This document shows positions 1 through 8,804 of a stretch of DNA of 64,000 nucleotides, in pieces. Origin of the DNA: Janthinobacterium aquaticum (lineage in GTDB: Bacteria > Pseudomonadota > Gammaproteobacteria > Burkholderiales > Burkholderiaceae_D); contig NZ_WFLK01000016.1 of NCBI RefSeq assembly GCF_009208565.1, positions 62,001 through 126,000 on the forward strand, read 5' to 3'. The notes under the pieces were generated by a model, which saw nothing but the letters and a program-made list of their open reading frames with translations, did not search any database and was not told the origin of the DNA. A program made the position numbers and the translations under genes. Positions within the stretch are counted from its first letter, which is position 1, and every line of letters starts with the position of its first letter.

Positions 1-1
1 A

Positions 2-622
2 CTGGTGCCGCCGCGGCTGGTGGGGCGGCGTTCGATGGTCACGCAGGAGGGGCGCGCGATGCTGGTGCATGCGCTGGCGCATATCGAATTTAACGCCATG
101 AATCTGGCGCTCGATGCGCTGTGGCGTTTTGGCGCCATGCCGCACGAGTACTACACAGACTGGCTGCGCGTGGCGGCGGAAGAAGCCACGCATTTTTCGC
201 TGCTGGTGGCGCACCTCGATGTGCTGGGGCACGCGTACGGCGACTATCCCGGCCATGACAGCTTGTGGGAAATGGTCGACAAGACGCGCGGCGATGTGCT
301 GGCGCGCATGGCGCTGGTGCCGCGCACGCTGGAAGCGCGCGGGCTCGATGCAATACCGCCGCTGCGCGCCAAGCTGGCGCAGGCCGGCGACATGGCCGCT
401 GCCGCCATCCTCGACATTATCCTGCGCGACGAAGTCGGCCACGTGGAGATCGGCAACCGCTGGTACGGCTATCTGTGCGCGCAGCGCGGTCTCGAATTGC
501 GTGACACCTACGCGCAACTGGCGCGCCAGTACGAGGCGCCGACGCTGCGCGGTCCGTTCAATCTGGAAGCGCGCCGGCGCGCCGGTTTCAGCGAGTTGGA
601 GCTGTCCGACCTGCCGTCCTGA
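2..622 (+). CDS. Ferritin-like DUF455 family protein, 5' end outside window
   Basis: The reading frame is already open at base 2, so the true start lies upstream and only the C-terminal about 206 residues are present. The visible part has helix-borne carboxylate/histidine pairs typical of ferritin-like di-iron folds: HIEFNAMNLALDALWRFG, then EEATHFSLL, then RDEVGHVEIGNRWY near the end. DUF455 proteins are uncharacterised ferritin-like proteins related to the MiaE hydroxylase group; the reaction and substrate are not known to me. The next gene, an MgtC-like protein, starts 70 bases downstream with its own ribosome binding site, so coupling is not evident. Family assignment is fairly sure, function is not. 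Confidence 0.7.
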   Translation: MVPPRLVGRRSMVTQEGRAMLVHALAHIEFNAMNLALDALWRFGAMPHEYYTDWLRVAAEEATHFSLLVAHLDVLGHAYGDYPGHDSLWEMVDKTRGDVLARMALVPRTLEARGLDAIPPLRAKLAQAGDMAAAAILDIILRDEVGHVEIGNRWYGYLCAQRGLELRDTYAQLARQYEAPTLRGPFNLEARRRAGFSELELSDLPS

Positions 623-691
623 ACGCAGCTTGCCGCCTGTCGCCGTGATTCATGCTAAATTCGGCCATGAACACGCGGTCAAGGAGCGGCG

Positions 692-1384
692 ATGGCAATG
701 GCAAATGAATGGGAACTGGTAGGACGGCTGGCGTTTTCAGCCTTGCTGGGCAGCGCCATCGGCTACGAGCGCGAACGCCTGGCCTGGGTGGCCGGCCTGC
801 GCACGCATATGCTGGTCTGTGTCGGCTCGACCCTGATCATGATCGTGTCGGCCTATGGTTTCAGCGATGTGCTCAGCGAGCGGGTGACGCTCGATCCGTC
901 GCGCATGGCCGCGCAGGTGGTCTCTGGCATCGGTTTTCTGGGCGCTGGCGCCATCCTCGCGCGTGGCGAGATCGTGCGCGGCCTGACCACGGCGGCCAGT
1001 GTCTGGTCGGTGGCCGGTATCGGCCTGGCCGTCGGCGGCGGTCTGTACACGCCGGCGGTGGCGGCCACCATTATCATCCTGATTATTCTGGCCGGCATCA
1101 AGCCGCTCGAACGCCATTTTATCGGCACGCACCAGCGCCGCGAACTGCTGGTCACTGCCGAGCGCGACGCGCTGTCGTTTGATACCTTGCACGATGCGCT
1201 GGGCGCGGGCACCACGCGCATCCAGCAGTTTGTGATACGCCAGAAAGACAGCGCGCCCCAGCTCGACGATATCGTCATTACTTTTACGCGCGTGACGCCA
1301 GTGCAGTTCCTGGCGTTGCAAAAGCGCCTGGGTGCGGTACCGGGGGTGTTGCAGGTCAAGGATCCGGACGCCCCGGCAGGCTAG
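692..1384 (+). CDS. MgtC/SapB family inner-membrane protein
   Basis: A 230-residue membrane protein. The N-terminal half carries the MgtC/SapB hallmarks: the GSAIGYERERLAWVAGLRTHMLV segment (given here across residues about 17-39), a second helix LIMIVSAYGF, then AAQVVSGIGFLGAGAIL and a glycine-rich helix with TTAASVW, about four to five helices in all. The C-terminal 80 residues are soluble, resembling the small ACT-like tail of longer MgtC proteins. Family members are linked to low-magnesium survival and acid or phosphate homeostasis, but their biochemical action is unsettled. AAGGAG at 681-686 supports the start at 692; an in-frame ATG at 698 is an alternative. No Mg-responsive leader was recognised upstream. 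Confidence 0.85.
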   Translation: MAMANEWELVGRLAFSALLGSAIGYERERLAWVAGLRTHMLVCVGSTLIMIVSAYGFSDVLSERVTLDPSRMAAQVVSGIGFLGAGAILARGEIVRGLTTAASVWSVAGIGLAVGGGLYTPAVAATIIILIILAGIKPLERHFIGTHQRRELLVTAERDALSFDTLHDALGAGTTRIQQFVIRQKDSAPQLDDIVITFTRVTPVQFLALQKRLGAVPGVLQVKDPDAPAG

Positions 1385-1513
1385 GGCGCACGGCAGGTTT
1401 TGTCAGTTTTTTCCTACTTGATGTGCGGGAACCGTCTGATTGCCGCTGCTGAGCAAACACGAGACTATGAGTCAACTTTGCAACCAAGCTCAGCATTTGA
1501 CCGGGACTCTGCC

Positions 1514-1741
1514 ATGCACACCAAAAAACAGCCTGCCGCCGCCATCAACAAACCGTTTCTGCTCATCTGCCTGTTCGTGGCCTCCACGCTGACAGCGACC
1601 GTGTGGCAAGGTCAGGACACGGCGCACGACGCGCAGCAGGCAGCAAGTGCACCGGTGCAGATGGCCGATGCAGGCCTGCCAGCCTGCGGCATGACTGAAC
1701 TGAGCCTGACGGCCCAGTGCAAGCCTAAGCGCGACGCCTGA
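1514..1741 (+). CDS. Small single-pass membrane or exported protein, unknown
   Basis: A 75-residue protein. Residues about 14-30 (PFLLICLFVASTLTATVW) form one hydrophobic helix that can act as an anchor or uncleaved signal; the remainder is polar and has two cysteines near the C-terminus. No family recognised. The ribosome binding site is weak, and the frame continues open upstream to about 1400, but the MHTKK start places the helix in a normal position. The last 17 bases overlap the 3' end of the convergent topoisomerase gene, so the two transcripts run into each other. Confidence 0.5.
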   Translation: MHTKKQPAAAINKPFLLICLFVASTLTATVWQGQDTAHDAQQAASAPVQMADAGLPACGMTELSLTAQCKPKRDA

Positions 1742-2816
1742 CGCTTTCCGGGTTTTGCAGGCGCCGTTGCAGCAGCGCCAGCACGGCCGCTTCTTCCGGC
1801 GCCAGCGCATGCAGATCATTCTTCAGTTCCTGCCTTGCGCGCGTGCGCAAGCCTTCGAGCAGGCTGCCATCGAGGTAGGAATCGAGCACCGCCGGATGCA
1901 CATAGCACTTGCGGCAGATCGATGGCGTATTGCCGAGCTTTTTGGCCACCGATTCGATCGCCTGCACGATGTTTTTCTTGGCCTGTGCTTCCGAATCGAC
2001 CTTTTCAAATTCTTCCAGCGCCAGCGCCGCCAGCAAGGTGCCTGACCAGGTGCGGAAATCCTTGGCCGTGTAATCTTCTCCGGTCACCTCGCGCAGGTAG
2101 TCATTCACATCGCCCGAGTCCACGCCGTGGCGCTGGCCATCTTCATCGATATACTGGAACAGTTCCTGGCCCGGCAGCTCGCGCATGGTCTGCAGCACGC
2201 GCGCCAGGCGGCGGTCGCTCAGCTTGATGTCATGGTGCACGCCGCTCTTGCCGCGAAAATGAAATTCCACGCCGCTGCCTTGCACTTTGACATGGCGCGT
2301 GCGCAAGGTGGTCAGGCCGAACGACTTGTTGGTGCGTGCATATTCCTCGTTACCGATGCGCATCATGGTCAGTTCCAGCAGATGCACGATGGTGGCCAGT
2401 ACTTTTTCACGCGGCAAGCCGGGCAGCTTCATGCCGGCGTCGACTGCCTGGCGGATGGCGGGCAGGGCGCGGCCAAAGCTCAGCATGCGCTCGTACTTCG
2501 ATTCATCGCGCACTTCGCGCCAGCGCGCGTGGTAGCGGTATTGCTTGCGCCCGCGCGCATCGCGCCCGGTGGCCTGCAGGTGGCCGTTGGCGCGTGGACA
2601 GATCCACACGTCGGTCCAGGCCGGCGGTATGGCCAGTTTTTTGATGCGCTCGAGCGTGTCCTGGTCCTTGATCGGGGCATTGTCGTGGTCGACATAGCGG
2701 AATTTGCCAGGCTTGCCGCGCCGGGCGATACCGTTCTGGTGGTCGCCCACGTAGCGCAGGCCTGCCGCTTTGGCAGTGGCCGGTGCGTCATCCAGGGCGT
2801 CTTGCTGCTTGCTCAT
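1725..2816 (-). CDS. DNA topoisomerase IB
   Basis: A 363-residue type IB (poxvirus-like) topoisomerase, which relaxes supercoils through a 3'-phosphotyrosyl intermediate and needs neither ATP nor magnesium. The N-terminal domain (about 1-110) contains IPPAWTDVWICP and GRDARGRKQYRYH, a signature of bacterial members. The catalytic domain shows RIGNEEYARTNKSFGLTTL (Arg153), KDFRTW (Arg255) and the nucleophile Tyr305 in CRKCYVHPAV. Length matches the family. All catalytic residues I know are present, so it should be active. Convergent with the small membrane protein gene at 1514-1741; divergent from the YkvA-like gene, with 95 bases between. Confidence 0.93.
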   Translation of the reverse strand: MSKQQDALDDAPATAKAAGLRYVGDHQNGIARRGKPGKFRYVDHDNAPIKDQDTLERIKKLAIPPAWTDVWICPRANGHLQATGRDARGRKQYRYHARWREVRDESKYERMLSFGRALPAIRQAVDAGMKLPGLPREKVLATIVHLLELTMMRIGNEEYARTNKSFGLTTLRTRHVKVQGSGVEFHFRGKSGVHHDIKLSDRRLARVLQTMRELPGQELFQYIDEDGQRHGVDSGDVNDYLREVTGEDYTAKDFRTWSGTLLAALALEEFEKVDSEAQAKKNIVQAIESVAKKLGNTPSICRKCYVHPAVLDSYLDGSLLEGLRTRARQELKNDLHALAPEEAAVLALLQRRLQNPESVRRRA

Positions 2817-2911
2817 GTTCGATACTCCAGGCGGGGATCTGCAGTGCCGGGGCGCTGCGATCAGATGATTTATGTTACTGTGCGCCCAAAATGGGATGCA
2901 AAGGAGCGATG

Positions 2912-3295
2912 ATGTTTGGCAAACGAAAAAACCTGGAAGAAGACCACGCGGCCCAGTCGACCAAAGCGTACGAGAAGAAATATACGGACGACAGTTTCTG
3001 GGACAAGGTGCTCAAGTTCGCCAAGACGGCCGGCTACGAGGTGATCGAGAAGGCGCTGTGGCTCTATTACGCCGCGCAGCAACCTAATACGCCCGTGTGG
3101 GCCAAGACGGCCGTGTATGGTGCGCTCGGCTACTTTATTTCGCCCATCGATGCCATACCTGACATCACGCCGGTCATCGGCTACGTTGATGACCTGGCCG
3201 TGCTGGCTGCCGCCGTCGCCACCGTCTCGGCCTATATCACGGCCGAGGTCAAGGAACGCGCAGCGGAAAAGCTGCGCGGCTGGTTCGGTAGCTGA
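2912..3295 (+). CDS. YkvA/DUF1232 family membrane-associated protein
   Basis: A 127-residue protein with the DUF1232 core: PVWAKTAVYGALGYFISPIDAIPDITPVIGY (given as positions about 61-91) followed by a DDLAVLAAAV helix. The ISPIDAIPD motif is the family signature. The N-terminus is charged and lysine-rich; one or two hydrophobic segments suggest membrane association. Function of the family is unknown. AAGGAG at 2901-2906 is 5 bases from this ATG and 2 from the tandem ATG at 2909, so I prefer 2912. Divergent from topoisomerase IB. Confidence 0.8.
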   Translation: MFGKRKNLEEDHAAQSTKAYEKKYTDDSFWDKVLKFAKTAGYEVIEKALWLYYAAQQPNTPVWAKTAVYGALGYFISPIDAIPDITPVIGYVDDLAVLAAAVATVSAYITAEVKERAAEKLRGWFGS

Positions 3296-3323
3296 AGCGG
3301 CTGCCAGGGCCAGAGCGTCAAAC

Positions 3324-3497
3324 TCAGGCGGCAGGGCCCGGTACGCCAGGCTGGCCTTTGACCGCATTGCGGTACTTGGCTTTGGCGATGGCTTTTTTCT
3401 CCGCTTCGCTGGCGATGTTCGAGGCGCGAATACGGGCTTTTTCACTCTTGCTGCGTTGCTGTGCGACGTCTTTGTTGCCGATGCGGTTAGTCATCAT
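3324..3497 (-). CDS. Small basic hypothetical protein
   Basis: A 57-residue lysine/arginine/alanine-rich protein translated from ATG at 3497; a second ATG follows at once. A good ribosome binding site AGGAG lies at 3501-3505. Sequence starts MMTNRIGNKDVAQQRSK and has the composition of a helical, nucleic-acid-binding-like peptide, but I recognise no family. It is convergent with the YkvA-like gene (28 bases between stops) and sits between that and the hydrolase gene. Small basic proteins of this kind are common and poorly annotated in this bacterial family. Confidence 0.6.
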   Translation of the reverse strand: MMTNRIGNKDVAQQRSKSEKARIRASNIASEAEKKAIAKAKYRNAVKGQPGVPGPAA

Positions 3498-3594
3498 GAT
3501 CTCCTGAAGTTAAGTCACTGCAAAATCAGTACAAACACTGATGACTCCAGCATACGGTTTTGCCGCAATGTTACTGTGCGTCCGTCCACATAAT

Positions 3595-4788
3595 TTACAT
3601 TTTGACTGCGGCAAGATTTGACCCCGCGGCGTGCGCCAGCAGCCGCTGCACCACTTCTTTCTGGAAGTTGCGCAGTTCCTTGTCGGCACTGATATTGGCA
3701 AAAGCCAGCACCGCCGTCTTGCGCGTACGGTCCACGCACACGACGGACGCCGCGCCCGGGTCGCCGCCGCTGTGGGTAGCGAGCTGCACGCCGTCCAGGT
3801 CGCGCAATACCCAGCCCAGCGCCTGGTGCATGGACGGCTCAGTGGCAGACACCGTGCCCACTTGCGGGGCAAACATCGCTTGCAACGTGCTTTCCTGCAG
3901 ATAGCGGCGCTTGCCGACCATGCCGCCGTTGCTGAAAATAGCCAGGAAGCGCGCAAAATCATGGGCTGAACTGCGCAGCAGGCCGGCCGGCCAGTCCGGG
4001 TAGCCGGTCGGCGGCAGTACCTGCAGGCCTGGTTCCTTGTGTTTGTAGGGCTGGGCTACATTGGTGCCGCGCGGCAGGCCGGCCAGTTTCCAGGCCGTGT
4101 CGTCCATGCCCAACGGCTCGAACAGGTTTTCACGCGTAAAGACATCGAGCGTGTCGGGGTTCATGCGGCCCAGCACATAGCCAAGCAGCGCATAGCCGAC
4201 ATTGCTGTAGCGCCATTCGGTACCAGGGCGGCCGGCAAACGACAGGTCGGCGTCGTACCAGCCGCCGCCGCGCGACAGATAGCCCTTGACGAAGTCGCGC
4301 AGCGGCAAGCGCGGATCGCCCTGCACGGCAAATGCTGCCGTCTTTTCATAGACGGCGTCGGAAATGCCGGACGTGTGCGTGAGCAGATGGCGGAAGGTGA
4401 TCGGCACATCGGGAAATTTCGGATGCAGCAGCGGAAAGTCGAGGTAGGGCGCCACCTTGTCGTCAAGCTGGAAGCCGCCCTGTTCCAGCAGCATCATGAC
4501 GGCCGTGGCGGTCACCAGTTTGCTGACCGAGGCGATATGAAAGGCCGTATCGGCATCGGCCTTGACGCCGGACTCGATATTGGCCCAGCCATAGCCGCGC
4601 GCGAAAATGGTCTGGTCGCCGCGCACCACGGCCACGCTCATGGCCGGCGTTTCGGTGCGCGCCAGGCCGTCGCGCATAAAGGCGTCAAACGCGTTTTCCC
4701 ATACCAGATCAGGCTTGGGGCCAGTCACGCACCCTGTTTGCAGCAGGGCCAGCGAGATGCCCAGTCCCAGCACGCTTCGTCGTTTCAT
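3595..4788 (-). CDS. Serine hydrolase, beta-lactamase class C fold, exported
   Basis: A 397-residue secreted hydrolase. The first 20 residues (MKRRSVLGLGISLALLQTGC) are a signal peptide ending in a plausible though not canonical lipobox with Cys20, so it may be a lipoprotein. The class C/penicillin-binding motifs are present: SxxK as Ser87-Val-Ser-Lys90, YSN in the middle (YSNVGYALLG), and HSG near the end (THSGGDPGA) replacing KTG. Relatives are esterases, D-aminopeptidases and beta-lactamase-like hydrolases; substrate cannot be told. Nothing nearby (no AmpR, no AmpG) suggests an inducible AmpC. Monocistronic in appearance. Confidence 0.85.
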   Translation of the reverse strand: MKRRSVLGLGISLALLQTGCVTGPKPDLVWENAFDAFMRDGLARTETPAMSVAVVRGDQTIFARGYGWANIESGVKADADTAFHIASVSKLVTATAVMMLLEQGGFQLDDKVAPYLDFPLLHPKFPDVPITFRHLLTHTSGISDAVYEKTAAFAVQGDPRLPLRDFVKGYLSRGGGWYDADLSFAGRPGTEWRYSNVGYALLGYVLGRMNPDTLDVFTRENLFEPLGMDDTAWKLAGLPRGTNVAQPYKHKEPGLQVLPPTGYPDWPAGLLRSSAHDFARFLAIFSNGGMVGKRRYLQESTLQAMFAPQVGTVSATEPSMHQALGWVLRDLDGVQLATHSGGDPGAASVVCVDRTRKTAVLAFANISADKELRNFQKEVVQRLLAHAAGSNLAAVKM

Positions 4789-4967
4789 GGAGTCACTTTC
4801 TGCGATTACTTGTAATTGGCTTGCTTGTCATTCGATAGCGGCTTGCGCCGGTTTATTTATCTTAACAATATTTTCAAAGAAAGCTGTCCCATTTGACAAA
4901 ACATTGCTGCGCAGCAATGACAATCGATCTCGGCTGCGCCAGTAGCGGTTGAGCAAGGGCGTTGCAC

Positions 4968-6104
4968 TTACGCCTTGGCGTGCGGGTGGCCGTCGATAAT
5001 GGTGTCGAGCGCTTCCGGGCGGTTGGCCGGCGGCGCCATTTCCAGCGGGTCGAGCGAGGAGCGCACGCGTGGCAGGCCGTGCGGGTAATGCTCGGCGACA
5101 TAGCCGAGGATGCCTTCGCGGATCACGCAGCGCAGCTCGAAAGCGTCGCCGGCGTTCTGCGCGCTGATCAGGAAGCGCAGCTGCATGGCGCGGTCATTGG
5201 CGTCGGTGACCTGCACCTTGCACACGCGCTGGTCCCAGATGGGTGAGTCGTTGCAGATGCGTTCGAGTTCGGCGCGCAGCGGCTCGATCGGCACGCTGAA
5301 GTCCAGCCACAGGAACACCGTGCCCAGGATGGTGGACGAGGTATGGGTCCAGTTCTCAAACGGATTTTCAATAAACCACTGCAGCGGCACGATCAGGCGG
5401 CGCTCGTCCCAGATGCGCACCACCACGTAGGTGCCCTTGATTTCCTCGACGCGGCCCCATTCGCCATTGACGATCAGCACGTCGTCGATGCGGATCGGCT
5501 GCGAGAACGCGATCTGCAGGCCGGCGATGAAGTTGCCCAGCACTGGCCGGGCGGCAATACCGGCCACCAGACCGGCCACGCCGGCCGAGGCCAGCAGGCT
5601 GGCGCCGATCTGGCGCGCCCCCGGCAAGGTCAGCAGCACAAACGACAGGCCCAGCACCAGCACGATCGCGTGCGCGCTGCGCGTGAGCACACGCGCCTGG
5701 GTAATCAGGCGGCGCGCGCGCAGGTTGTCGGCCACATCGACCGGGTTGAGCTGGGCGATGGTCAGGCTCAGCGACTCGATGCATTTCATGGCAAACCAGG
5801 TCAGCGCCACGATCAGCGCCACGCTGGCGATATGCGACATGGCCACCAGGCCCGGCGTATCAGTGGGCGCGCCAGCGAGCACGATGCGCAGGCCGAACAC
5901 GATCATGCACCACTGGCTGGCGTTGAAGGCCACGCGGGTCAGGTTGGTGGTAAACGGGCGGCCATTGGCCAGGCGCTTGATCAGGCTGATACCGCCGCGA
6001 TGCAGCGTTACGGTAATCAGGGTGGCGACGATGGCGCTCAGCAGCACGGTCAGCGCCGAACCGAGCCGCCCGCCCATCAGCGAATGGAAGGTAATCAAAT
6101 CCAT
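4968..6104 (-). CDS. MscS-family mechanosensitive ion channel
   Basis: A 378-residue small-conductance mechanosensitive channel-type protein. Four to five N-terminal helices are followed by the pore helix region with AGVAGLVAGIAARPVLGNFIAG (about residues 190-211) and then the beta domain IRIDDVLIVNGEWGRVEEI, the classic MscS signature for the cytosolic vestibule. The C-terminal alpha/beta domain is conserved in length. It would release solutes upon osmotic downshift. It is divergent from the trehalose operon (266 bases between starts), which fits an osmotic-stress context: one locus makes a compatible solute and the other releases solutes. Confidence 0.9.
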   Translation of the reverse strand: MDLITFHSLMGGRLGSALTVLLSAIVATLITVTLHRGGISLIKRLANGRPFTTNLTRVAFNASQWCMIVFGLRIVLAGAPTDTPGLVAMSHIASVALIVALTWFAMKCIESLSLTIAQLNPVDVADNLRARRLITQARVLTRSAHAIVLVLGLSFVLLTLPGARQIGASLLASAGVAGLVAGIAARPVLGNFIAGLQIAFSQPIRIDDVLIVNGEWGRVEEIKGTYVVVRIWDERRLIVPLQWFIENPFENWTHTSSTILGTVFLWLDFSVPIEPLRAELERICNDSPIWDQRVCKVQVTDANDRAMQLRFLISAQNAGDAFELRCVIREGILGYVAEHYPHGLPRVRSSLDPLEMAPPANRPEALDTIIDGHPHAKA

Positions 6105-6370
6105 AGGCGAAAACTCCTTATTGTTAATGTAATATATTGCCGCAAATGCTTATTTTAATGCAGATAGTAAAGCAAATAAGCATACCGGGATGTGCGGTGC
6201 CGAACTGAAAAGATTGTGCATTGCAGCGATACTGGTTTCAGAAGTGCGTATTGCGTGGAGATGACTAGTCATTTCCTGGCTTAAAGTTTCAGTATGGAAA
6301 TCAACCGCGCGACGTCACACGAGTCATATTGGCATACTTGTCAAGCTTTTTGTTTTTGCAAAGGAAAATG

Positions 6371-8656
6371 ATGATTTTCAGATCGCTCAGAATGTCCTTG
6401 CGTTTCATTCTGCCTCTGGCCCTGGTATTAGGTCTGTTTGCCTATATCGTGGTGCCGCTGTTGGACAACATTACCTTGCGCTGGTATGTGCGCGACCTCG
6501 ACAGTCGCGCCGAATTGCTGGCCGGCACCTTGCGTCCCTCGCTGTCCAATTACCTGCCTGAAAACGATACGGCCCGTATCGATGAGCTGTTCCAGGGCGC
6601 CACGCGCGACGAGCGCCTGATCGCCATCGGCTTTTGCGACAATGCCGGCAAGCTGCTCTATAAAACAACCCAGTATCCGGTCTCGATCGGCTGCTGGAGC
6701 ACGCCGTCTTCGGGTGGCCTGAACAAGTCCTTGCTGCAACTGCCGCAAGGCCAGGTACACCTGAGCGAAACGCCGGTGATGAATGAGGCCTCGCAGATGG
6801 GACGCCTGATCCTGGTGCAGGACATGAGCTTTGTCGAGCGTCGCAATACCGACACCAAGCGCTTTATCTTTGCCTTCCTGGCCGTGCTGGCGGTGCTCAT
6901 TTCGGTGATGACCGTGTTTGTCGCGCATCTGAGCTGGCGCGGCTGGCTGGCGGCGGTGAAAGACATTCTGCGCGGCGAACTGCTGTCGAAAAACACCGCC
7001 GTGGTGCCGGCCGATGCACCGGCCGAAACGCCGCCGCCTCCGCCTGAAATGGAGCCGCTGATCGGCGACCTGCGCGAACTGCTGCAGGAATACCACCTCG
7101 AGCGCCGCAGCGATTCGGGCTGGACCTCGGAATGGACGCCGGAAAAGCTGCGCGGCCTGCTCCAATCGGATCTGGCCGGCGACCAGGTGCTGGTGGTGTC
7201 GAACCGCGAACCGTATATCCATACCAAAACCGACGATGGCATCAAGGTGCAGCGCCCGGCGTCCGGCCTGGTGACGGCCGTGGAAGCGGTGATGCGCGCC
7301 TGTTCGGGTACCTGGATCGCGCACGGCGCCGGTTCGGCCGACCGTGAAACCGTCGACAAGCTCGACCATGTTCCCGTGCCGCCCGATAACCCCAGCTATA
7401 CCTTGCGCCGCGTCTGGTTGACCGAGGAAGAAGAGCAGGGCTATTACTATGGCTTTGCCAACGAAGGCATGTGGCCGCTGTGCCATATCGCCCACGTGCG
7501 CCCCGTGTTCCGTTCGTCGGACTGGGATCAGTATGTGAAAGTGAACCGCCGCTTTGCCGACGCCGTGATTGCCGAAGCGAAGACCGACAATCCGGTGGTG
7601 CTGGTACAGGATTATCACTTTGCCCTGTTGCCGCGCATGGTGCGTGAAGCGTTGCCGAAAGCAACCATTATCACCTTCTGGCATATCCCCTGGCCAAACT
7701 CGGAGTCGTTCGGCATTTGCCCATGGCGCGAAGAAATCCTCGATGGTTTGCTGGGCAGCACCATTTTGGGCTTCCATACGCCGTTCCACCGCAAAAATTT
7801 CCTGGAAACCGTCGACCGCTACCTGGAAACGCGCATTGAGCCGGAAGCATCGACCATCTCCTATGGTGGCGAGATGACCCAGGTGGAAGATTATCCGATC
7901 TCGATTGCCTGGCCTGACGAAGACCCGAACCTGCCGGACGTGGCCACCTGCCGCGCCGAAATCCGCACCGCACTGGGCGTGCCGGCCGATCACCTGCTGG
8001 GCATCGGCGTGGATCGTCTCGACTATACGAAAGGTATTGTCGAGCGCTTCCAGGCGGTCGAGCGCATGCTTGAACTGCATCCGGGCATGGTCGGCCACTT
8101 TACCTTTGTGCAGATTGCCGCACCGAGCCGCGCTTCGCTCGATGAATACCAGAACTTCGACGCACGCGTGCGCAAGATGGTCGAGCGCATCAATCGCCGC
8201 TTCGGCAGCGGCGACTATGTGCCGATCCTGCTGAAAGCCGAGCACCATGGCCAGGACGCGCTGCAGCGCTACTTCCGCGCCTCCGAGGTGTGCATGGTAA
8301 CGAGCTTGCACGACGGTATGAACCTGGTGGCCAAGGAATTCATCGCTGCGCGCGAAGACGAGCAGGGCGTGCTGGTGCTGAGCCAGTTCACGGGCGCCGC
8401 ACGCGAACTGCATGAAGCGCTGATCATTAACCCGTATCATATCGAGCAGGGCGCCGATGCCTTGTACCGCGGGCTGGTAATGCCGCCGGTGGAACAGCGC
8501 GAACGCATGAAGAGCATGCGCGCACGCGTCAAGCACTTCAATGTGTACCGCTGGGCCGGCCGCATGCTGCTCGACGCCTCGCGTTTGCGCCAGCGCGACA
8601 AGGTGATGACCAAGATCGATGCGCATAGCCGGATGAAGCGGCGCAAGGCTTCCTGA
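6371..8656 (+). CDS. otsA: Trehalose-6-phosphate synthase with N-terminal membrane sensor region
   Basis: A 761-residue fusion-like protein. Residues about 11-31 and 165-187 are membrane helices; between them is an extracytoplasmic region of about 130 residues that looks like a single Cache-like sensor ([11 protein letters not shown]). After a proline-rich linker ([10 protein letters not shown], about 221-230), residues about 272-735 are a GT20 domain that joins UDP-glucose (or ADP-glucose) and glucose-6-phosphate: [49 protein letters not shown] and [13 protein letters not shown] are all intact. Typical OtsA is about 470 residues, soluble and lacks the N-terminal part. AAGGA at 6361-6365 supports 6371; tandem ATG at 6368 is the alternative. 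First gene of the trehalose operon. Confidence 0.92.
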   Translation: MIFRSLRMSLRFILPLALVLGLFAYIVVPLLDNITLRWYVRDLDSRAELLAGTLRPSLSNYLPENDTARIDELFQGATRDERLIAIGFCDNAGKLLYKTTQYPVSIGCWSTPSSGGLNKSLLQLPQGQVHLSETPVMNEASQMGRLILVQDMSFVERRNTDTKRFIFAFLAVLAVLISVMTVFVAHLSWRGWLAAVKDILRGELLSKNTAVVPADAPAETPPPPPEMEPLIGDLRELLQEYHLERRSDSGWTSEWTPEKLRGLLQSDLAGDQVLVVSNREPYIHTKTDDGIKVQRPASGLVTAVEAVMRACSGTWIAHGAGSADRETVDKLDHVPVPPDNPSYTLRRVWLTEEEEQGYYYGFANEGMWPLCHIAHVRPVFRSSDWDQYVKVNRRFADAVIAEAKTDNPVVLVQDYHFALLPRMVREALPKATIITFWHIPWPNSESFGICPWREEILDGLLGSTILGFHTPFHRKNFLETVDRYLETRIEPEASTISYGGEMTQVEDYPISIAWPDEDPNLPDVATCRAEIRTALGVPADHLLGIGVDRLDYTKGIVERFQAVERMLELHPGMVGHFTFVQIAAPSRASLDEYQNFDARVRKMVERINRRFGSGDYVPILLKAEHHGQDALQRYFRASEVCMVTSLHDGMNLVAKEFIAAREDEQGVLVLSQFTGAARELHEALIINPYHIEQGADALYRGLVMPPVEQRERMKSMRARVKHFNVYRWAGRMLLDASRLRQRDKVMTKIDAHSRMKRRKAS

Positions 8657-8670
8657 CCCAAAAGACGACT

Positions 8671-8711
8671 GGGGTCGGACGGGGGCGCCTAGCCCCTCAG
8701 GGTCCGACCCC
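8671..8711. repeat. Palindromic element GGGGTCGGAC...GTCCGACCCC
   Basis: Perfect 10-base arms, GGGGTCGGAC at 8671-8680 and GTCCGACCCC at 8702-8711, enclose a second nested GGGGC/GCCCC pairing. It lies in the otsA-otsB gap (148 bases) and would form a stable hairpin in the transcript. No T-run follows, so it may act as an mRNA stabiliser or attenuator between the genes rather than a full terminator. It looks like a dispersed repeat of this bacterial group. Confidence 0.7.
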
Positions 8712-8804
8712 GGCAGTTCGGCCGTTGGGGCAATCGCACGCGCTGCTGCTATGCTTGACTGGCATACATCGAAAAACACCGAAAAATAATAGGAATTTGT
8801 ACAT

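Noticed and set aside
3595..4788. AmpC beta-lactamase
   Set aside because: Only the fold-level motifs are shared; HSG replaces KTG and no AmpR is present, so a generic serine hydrolase is safer.
6428..8779. 783-codon open frame on the minus strand opposite otsA
   Set aside because: GC-rich third-position mirror of a clear GT20 gene; product is His/Arg-rich with no recognisable domain.
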